From an uncultured Clostridia bacterium (GTDB lineage: Bacteria; Bacillota; Clostridia; Christensenellales; Borkfalkiaceae): a stretch of 19,955 nt of DNA. How positions within the stretch are numbered: position 1 is the stretch's first letter; every line of letters begins with the position of its first letter. Position numbers and translations under genes: made by a program. Below, piece by piece: positions 16,548-19,955 of the stretch. Location: assembly GCA_904501795.1 (NCBI GenBank), contig CAJGCK010000021.1, positions 1 to 19,955 of the forward strand, written 5' to 3'. The notes beneath the pieces were generated by a model. It was not told the DNA's origin. It saw only the letters and a list, made by a program, of their open reading frames with translations, and made no database searches.

Positions 16548-16976
16548 ATGATTGCAAAACAACTTTCAGTTTTTATTGAAAATAGACAAGGTAGACTTGG
16601 TGAAGTATTAAACGTTTTAAAAAAAAATAACGTGAATATAATTTCGCTTAGCCTTGCAGATACAACCGAATACGGTTTATTAAGACTTATCGTTAATAAT
16701 CCCGAACTTGGTAGAGAAGAACTTTCTAAAGAAGGATTTTCTACTATGGTTACTGAAGTTTTGGTTATTAAAATCGAACACAAATCGGGTACGCTACAAC
16801 AATTATTATCCACGCTATCCCAAAATCACGTTGATATTGAATATATGTACGGATTATCTATCGACGGTGATAGTGCTTCGGTCGTTGTAAAGACTTCGGA
16901 CTTAAATAAAGCGTCTAAAATTTTAATTGATAACGGCGCAAAAGCTTTGACGAAAGAGGATATTTCTAAATTTTAA
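16548..16976 (+). CDS. Tandem ACT-domain protein (probable amino acid sensor)
   Basis: A small 142-residue protein made of two ACT domains. The first (about 1-68) begins QLSVFIENRQGRLGEVLNVL with the NVNIISLSLADT turn. The second (about 70-142) begins VLVIKIEHKSGTLQQLLSTL with the HVDIEYMYGLS turn. Both keep the glycine after the first strand, where ligands usually bind. There is no catalytic or DNA-binding domain. Free-standing tandem ACT proteins are often found beside paaK/iorAB genes. By family it probably binds an amino acid, here plausibly Phe, Tyr or Trp, and may tune a neighbouring enzyme. The start follows AGGGGT at 16532-16537; the next gene begins 1 base after the stop. The ligand and target are unknown. 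Confidence 0.88.
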   Translation: MIAKQLSVFIENRQGRLGEVLNVLKKNNVNIISLSLADTTEYGLLRLIVNNPELGREELSKEGFSTMVTEVLVIKIEHKSGTLQQLLSTLSQNHVDIEYMYGLSIDGDSASVVVKTSDLNKASKILIDNGAKALTKEDISKF

Positions 16977-16977
16977 T

Positions 16978-17787
16978 ATGGTTATTGACTTTCACACACA
17001 TATTTTTCCCGAAAAAATTGCGTTAAAAACTATTAGATCATTAGAAGAGCGTTCGGGTGATACGGCATCAACCGACGGGACTGTAAACGGGTTATTATCA
17101 CATATGGAAGCAAGTGGGGTAACTTTATCGGTTGCATTACCTGTTTTGACCAAGCCGACTCAGTTTGAAAGTGTTTTCAGCTTTGCAAAATCGGTTAACG
17201 AAACTTATTTTAATAATAATTCGGGAATTTTGTCTTTTGCGGGTATTCATCCCGACTGTGAAGATATCGATAAAAAAATGCTTGAAATTAAAAAGGCTGG
17301 CTTTAAGGGAGTTAAAATCCATCCCGATTATCAGGCAAAGTTTTTTGATGACAAGGGTTATATTCAAATATTAAACTCGGCTAACGAATATGATTTAATT
17401 GTCGTAACCCACGCTGGTGTTGACGACGGTTATAAGGATCAACCCGTTAGATGTACCGTGCCTTTGATTAAAAAAGTTCTAAAAGAAGTTAAACCGAAGA
17501 AGTTGGTATTAGGCCATTTCGGTGCGCATAGACTTTGGAATGACGTATATAACGAGTTGGCTGGTGAGAACGTTTTTTTTGACACTGCGGTTACTTTGCA
17601 TAGAATAGATAAACAACTTTTTTTAGATATAGTTAAAAAACACGGGTCGGAAAAAGTTTTATTTGCAACCGATTGTCCGTGGGCGAATATGTCTAAATTT
17701 TTAGATTTGTTTAGTTCATTTCCACTTAGTGAAAATGAAAAAGAAAATATCTTGTATAAGAATGCTTTAAAATTACTTGATTTATAG
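16978..17787 (+). CDS. Metal-dependent amidohydrolase-family protein (TIM barrel)
   Basis: A 269-residue cytoplasmic TIM-barrel hydrolase of the amidohydrolase superfamily, most like the compact Amidohydro_2/ACMSD-type group that includes aromatic decarboxylases and lactonases. The visible metal-site set is His6-x-His8 (DFHTH) on strand 1, His115 in GVKIHPDYQ, His145 in VTHAG, His180 in LGHFGAHR and Asp232 in FATDCPW. The start is 1 base after the ACT stop with no close Shine-Dalgarno, implying coupled translation; a possible AGAGGA lies too far upstream. No signal peptide is present. Its place between the ACT protein and the aminotransferase suggests a step in aryl-acid or aromatic amino acid metabolism, such as hydrolysis of a conjugate or decarboxylation of an aromatic acid. 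The reaction is not known, and I do not assign one. Confidence 0.82.
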   Translation: MVIDFHTHIFPEKIALKTIRSLEERSGDTASTDGTVNGLLSHMEASGVTLSVALPVLTKPTQFESVFSFAKSVNETYFNNNSGILSFAGIHPDCEDIDKKMLEIKKAGFKGVKIHPDYQAKFFDDKGYIQILNSANEYDLIVVTHAGVDDGYKDQPVRCTVPLIKKVLKEVKPKKLVLGHFGAHRLWNDVYNELAGENVFFDTAVTLHRIDKQLFLDIVKKHGSEKVLFATDCPWANMSKFLDLFSSFPLSENEKENILYKNALKLLDL

Positions 17788-17795
17788 AGGGAATT

Positions 17796-18986
17796 ATGAT
17801 TAATCAAAAAATGCTAGAACTTGGCAGTAAAAGATCTATTATTCGTGAAATATTCGAATATAGCAAAATCAGAGCAAACGAAATCGGCAAAGAAAACGTT
17901 TTTGATTTCAGTCTTGGTAACCCAAGCGTTTGCCCACCGCAAGAAATTAGTGATTGTATTATTAATTTAATTAAAAACGAAAACCCGACTTTGCTACATG
18001 GCTACACTAGCGCACAAGGTGACCAAACGGTTAGGGAAGCTGTCGCAAATAGCGTTAAATCTCGTTTTGGTTGTGACGTTTCGGCCAACAACGTTTATAT
18101 GACTTGTGGCGCCGCCGCATCTCTCTCCATCTCGCTTAAAGCTTTGCTTAATGAAAACGAGCAAGTTATAGTTTTCGCCCCATTTTTTACCGAATATACG
18201 GTTTTTATTAAAAACGCGGGGGGAGAAGTTGTTATTTCAAATCCAAAAGAAAATACTTTTCAGGTTGATTTGGTTGATTTTGAAAATAAAATTACTGAAA
18301 AAACTAAAGCGGTTATAATCAATTCGCCAAATAATCCAAGTGGCGTTGTTTATACTGAAGAAAAAATTATTAAAATATGTGAAATTTTAAACAAAAAAAG
18401 CGCCGAATATAACCATCCTATTTATTTGATTAGTGACGAACCGTATAGGGAATTAGTATATTCAAGCGTAAAAGTTCCATATTTAATTAATTATTATGAT
18501 AATACTTTGGTTTGCTACTCCTATTCAAAAGCGCTTTCTCTTCCGGGAGAGAGAATAGGTTATATTATTGTTTCGCCTAAATGTGTTAATTCTAAGGAAG
18601 TATATTTGGCAGTTTGTGGCGCTGGTAGATCTCTAGGATACGTTTGTGCGCCAAGTTTATTCCAACAAGTGATTGCGCGCTGTGTTGATACCGTTGTTGA
18701 CGTTTCAACATATAAAGAGAATAGGGATTTACTTTTAGATAATTTAACAAGTTTTGGCTTTAAATGTGTTAAACCCGACGGTGCTTTCTATTTGTTTGTA
18801 AAAACCCCGAATAACGACGCCTTTGAGTTTTACCAAATGGCAAAGAAACACGAGATCTTAGTTGTTCCGTGTGATGATTTTGGTGTTAAAGGTTACGTTA
18901 GAATTGCGTACTGCGTTGATAAGTCAAGGATAGTTAATTCTTTAGTTTCATTTAAAAATCTTGCTAAAGAATACAGCTTGATTTAA
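17796..18986 (+). CDS. Class I/II aminotransferase, probably aromatic amino acid specific
   Basis: A PLP enzyme of fold type I, 396 residues, exchanging an amino group between an amino acid and a 2-oxo acid. Motifs are SLGNPSV near the N-terminus, a glycine/alanine-rich CGAAASLS loop that binds the cofactor phosphate, NSPNNPSGVVY, SDEPYRELVY (Asp and Tyr contacting the PLP ring) and SYSKALSLPGERIGY with the Schiff-base Lys245. A C-terminal arginine in GYVRIAY should bind the substrate carboxylate. The ATG follows AGAGGG just after the amidohydrolase stop. As last gene of the iorAB operon it most likely links Phe/Tyr/Trp with the aryl pyruvates used by IorAB. Substrate assignment rests on context; aspartate or alanine aminotransferase is possible from sequence alone. 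Confidence 0.88.
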   Translation: MINQKMLELGSKRSIIREIFEYSKIRANEIGKENVFDFSLGNPSVCPPQEISDCIINLIKNENPTLLHGYTSAQGDQTVREAVANSVKSRFGCDVSANNVYMTCGAAASLSISLKALLNENEQVIVFAPFFTEYTVFIKNAGGEVVISNPKENTFQVDLVDFENKITEKTKAVIINSPNNPSGVVYTEEKIIKICEILNKKSAEYNHPIYLISDEPYRELVYSSVKVPYLINYYDNTLVCYSYSKALSLPGERIGYIIVSPKCVNSKEVYLAVCGAGRSLGYVCAPSLFQQVIARCVDTVVDVSTYKENRDLLLDNLTSFGFKCVKPDGAFYLFVKTPNNDAFEFYQMAKKHEILVVPCDDFGVKGYVRIAYCVDKSRIVNSLVSFKNLAKEYSLI

Positions 18987-18995
18987 CAAATCAAG
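18977..18995 (+). repeat. Inverted repeat across the aminotransferase stop codon
   Basis: CTTGATTT (18977-18984) and AAATCAAG (18988-18995) form a perfect 8-bp stem with a 3-base loop spanning the stop codon. No T-tract follows, so it is not a standard terminator; it could protect the mRNA 3' end. A second perfect repeat, ATTAAC/GTTAAT (18999-19004 with 19011-19016), follows at once and encloses AGGTGG. Confidence 0.6.
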
Positions 18996-19164
18996 GTTAT
19001 TAACAGGTGGGTTAATTGATGGTGTTGGGGCTTTTCTTAGTATGCTTACTATGAAATCTATAAAAAGAATTCCATTCAAACTTTTCGCGTGGCTTGGAAT
19101 ATCTGTTTTAACATTCTTGATAAATTTCTTATTGGCATCATTTGTAATACTTGCATTAATATAG
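18982..19164 (+). pseudogene. Short membrane-protein-like frame, probable gene remnant or small membrane protein
   Basis: The 364 bases between the aminotransferase and the pyrophosphatase gene hold this open frame of 60 codons (18982-19161) plus a TAG at 19162-19164. The conceptual peptide has two hydrophobic stretches, GLIDGVGAFLSML and then LFAWLGISVLTFLINFLLAS, separated by a basic KSIKRIPFK loop, so it looks like real membrane-protein sequence. There is no ATG with a Shine-Dalgarno at its beginning; the first in-frame ATG (19042) would give only 40 residues. I do not recognise the family. It may be the surviving C-terminus of a deleted transporter or a genuine small protein using an ATT start behind AGGTGG (19005-19010). 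Confidence 0.4.
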
Positions 19165-19236
19165 TAAATAAAACTCTTTTTTATTTAAGCCGTATAAAAT
19201 TTTAAAGGGGTTTATAAAGATTTTTATACAACAAAA

Positions 19237-19270
19237 AAAGACTAACGAAAAAATCGTTAGTCTTTCTTTT
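19237..19270. terminator. Bidirectional intrinsic terminator
   Basis: A 12-bp perfect stem, AAAGACTAACGA (19237-19248) with TCGTTAGTCTTT (19254-19265), has a 5-base A loop. A residues precede it and a T-rich tail follows, so it can stop both the plus-strand aromatic operon and the minus-strand pyrophosphatase transcript, which converge here. Confidence 0.9.
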
Positions 19271-19282
19271 AGTCTTTCTTTT
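19259..19282 (+). repeat. 12-bp tandem duplication in the terminator tail
   Basis: AGTCTTTCTTTT occurs twice in direct succession (19259-19270 and 19271-19282). The first copy includes part of the terminator's right arm, so the second is a partial copy of that arm plus its T-tail, probably from replication slippage. Confidence 0.8.
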
Positions 19283-19350
19283 TGTTTTATAAAAGTGTAG
19301 GATACTTTCATTTATGGTAAAATCCTTAAACAAAAATCCTTAGCTACTTT

Positions 19351-19893
19351 TTATTTTGCAGTTAATTCATACAAATTCTTTTTATAGTTTTCCATTGATT
19401 TGATGATAATATTAATTGCTTCTTCTCTGTCAGCCTCTTTATCAACTGAAGTTTCTTTGTATTCTAGTTGCTTATAAACGCTAAAGAAGTGGCGCATTTC
19501 ATCAAAAATATGCTTTGGTAAGTCGTGTATGCTTTTGTATGTATTGTAGTTTGGGTCGGTGAAAGGGATTGCTATAATTTTTTCATCTACCGAACCGCTA
19601 TCGTTCATTATAATAACGCCAATGGGGTAACACTTAACCAAACTCATGGGGATTAAACTTTCCGAGCATAAAATCAAAACGTCTAACGGGTCGTTATCTT
19701 CCGCTAACGTGTGCGGAATAAATCCGTAGTTTGCCGGATAGTGCGTTGAAGTGTATAAAATACGGTCTAGTCTAAGTAAACCGGTTTTTTTATCCATTTC
19801 GTACTTTTGTTTAGAACCCTTGCTAATTTCAACAACTGCAACGAATTCTTCGGGTAAAATCCTACTGCTTTCAATGTCATGCCAAATATTCAT
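19351..19893 (-). CDS. ppa: Soluble inorganic pyrophosphatase (family I)
   Basis: Hydrolyses pyrophosphate to two phosphates in the cytoplasm, pulling biosynthetic and ligase reactions forward. At 180 residues it is the normal bacterial size. Family I features are EISKGSKQKYEMDKKTGLLRLDR near the N-terminus, YPANYGFIP and the metal-binding signature DNDPLDVLIL with its conserved aspartates. The start on the minus strand follows a run of A residues and AAGGCG. The gene has its own strong promoter and converges on the aromatic operon across a bidirectional terminator. It is a housekeeping enzyme, but in this setting it would also remove the PPi made by the nearby AMP-forming aryl-CoA ligase. 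Confidence 0.95.
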   Translation of the reverse strand: MNIWHDIESSRILPEEFVAVVEISKGSKQKYEMDKKTGLLRLDRILYTSTHYPANYGFIPHTLAEDNDPLDVLILCSESLIPMSLVKCYPIGVIIMNDSGSVDEKIIAIPFTDPNYNTYKSIHDLPKHIFDEMRHFFSVYKQLEYKETSVDKEADREEAINIIIKSMENYKKNLYELTAK

Positions 19894-19914
19894 AAAAAAT
19901 TCGCCTTTTTTTTT

Positions 19915-19943
19915 ATTATATCACAATCTAAATTTTTTTTCAA
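19915..19943 (-). promoter_or_regulatory. Sigma-A-type promoter of ppa
   Basis: On the minus strand, TTGAAA (complement of 19938-19943) and a perfect TATAAT (complement of 19915-19920) are separated by 17 bases. The -10 box is 21 bases upstream of the ppa start codon. Confidence 0.85.
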
Positions 19944-19955
19944 GTGTTTTTAATA

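Noticed and set aside
19165..19200. AATAAAA/TTTTATT hairpin as a terminator of the plus-strand operon
   Set aside because: The stem is only A-T pairs and weak; the GC-containing 12-bp stem at 19237-19265 is a far better candidate.
1..19955. CRISPR arrays, tRNA or rRNA genes, insertion sequences, prophage, defence systems
   Set aside because: No spaced repeats, tRNA cloverleaf, rRNA sequence, transposase, integrase or known defence protein was found on either strand; the window is metabolic throughout.

Overview
This window is AT-rich bacterial DNA (roughly two thirds A+T by eye) and densely packed with genes. Several things point to an anaerobic low-GC Bacillota, most likely a Clostridia-type gut or rumen bacterium: a T-box leader, AAGGAG-type ribosome binding sites, canonical TTGACA/TATAAT promoters, a ferredoxin-dependent indolepyruvate oxidoreductase, and a class A flavodiiron protein. 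The species cannot be named from the sequence alone. I see no IS elements, phage genes, CRISPR arrays, tRNAs or rRNAs.

Layout. (1) 1-5397, plus strand: the tail of a glycogen operon, with glgA (5' end outside the window), glgP and a cytoplasmic neopullulanase-like GH13 enzyme. (2) 5415-7093: a strong promoter, a complete tryptophan-specific T-box leader with its terminator, and a lone trpB2-type tryptophan synthase beta gene. (3) 7131-7444: a monocistronic acyl carrier protein gene with its own promoter and terminator. (4) 7469-8620, minus strand: a flavodiiron protein, convergent with acpP. (5) 8780-11137: two half-size chromate-transporter-family proteins followed by an MFS permease. (6) 11177-18986: a strong promoter, a structured leader that looks like a transcription attenuator, and seven tightly packed genes. 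These are a sodium:solute symporter, a phenylacetate-CoA ligase, IorA, IorB, a tandem-ACT protein, a metal-dependent amidohydrolase and a class I/II aminotransferase. (7) 18987-19350: a short membrane-protein-like reading frame and a bidirectional terminator. (8) 19351-19893, minus strand: soluble inorganic pyrophosphatase with its own promoter.

The most interesting part is how regions 2 and 6 fit together. Region 6 encodes transport, aryl-acid activation, a ferredoxin-dependent 2-oxoacid/acyl-CoA interconversion and transamination. It can be read as aromatic amino acid fermentation to aryl acetates. Run in reverse, it is reductive salvage of environmental aryl acetates into Phe/Tyr/Trp. The gene order follows the salvage direction. 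The leader also contains a short aromatic-rich reading frame placed as in a classical attenuator, which would turn the operon on during aromatic starvation. Region 2 makes Trp from indole and is switched on by uncharged tRNA-Trp. Together they suggest a scavenging strategy for aromatic amino acids, built on indole and aryl acids made by neighbouring microbes. This is inference. The gene families and the T-box are well supported; the direction of the pathway and the attenuator model are not proven.
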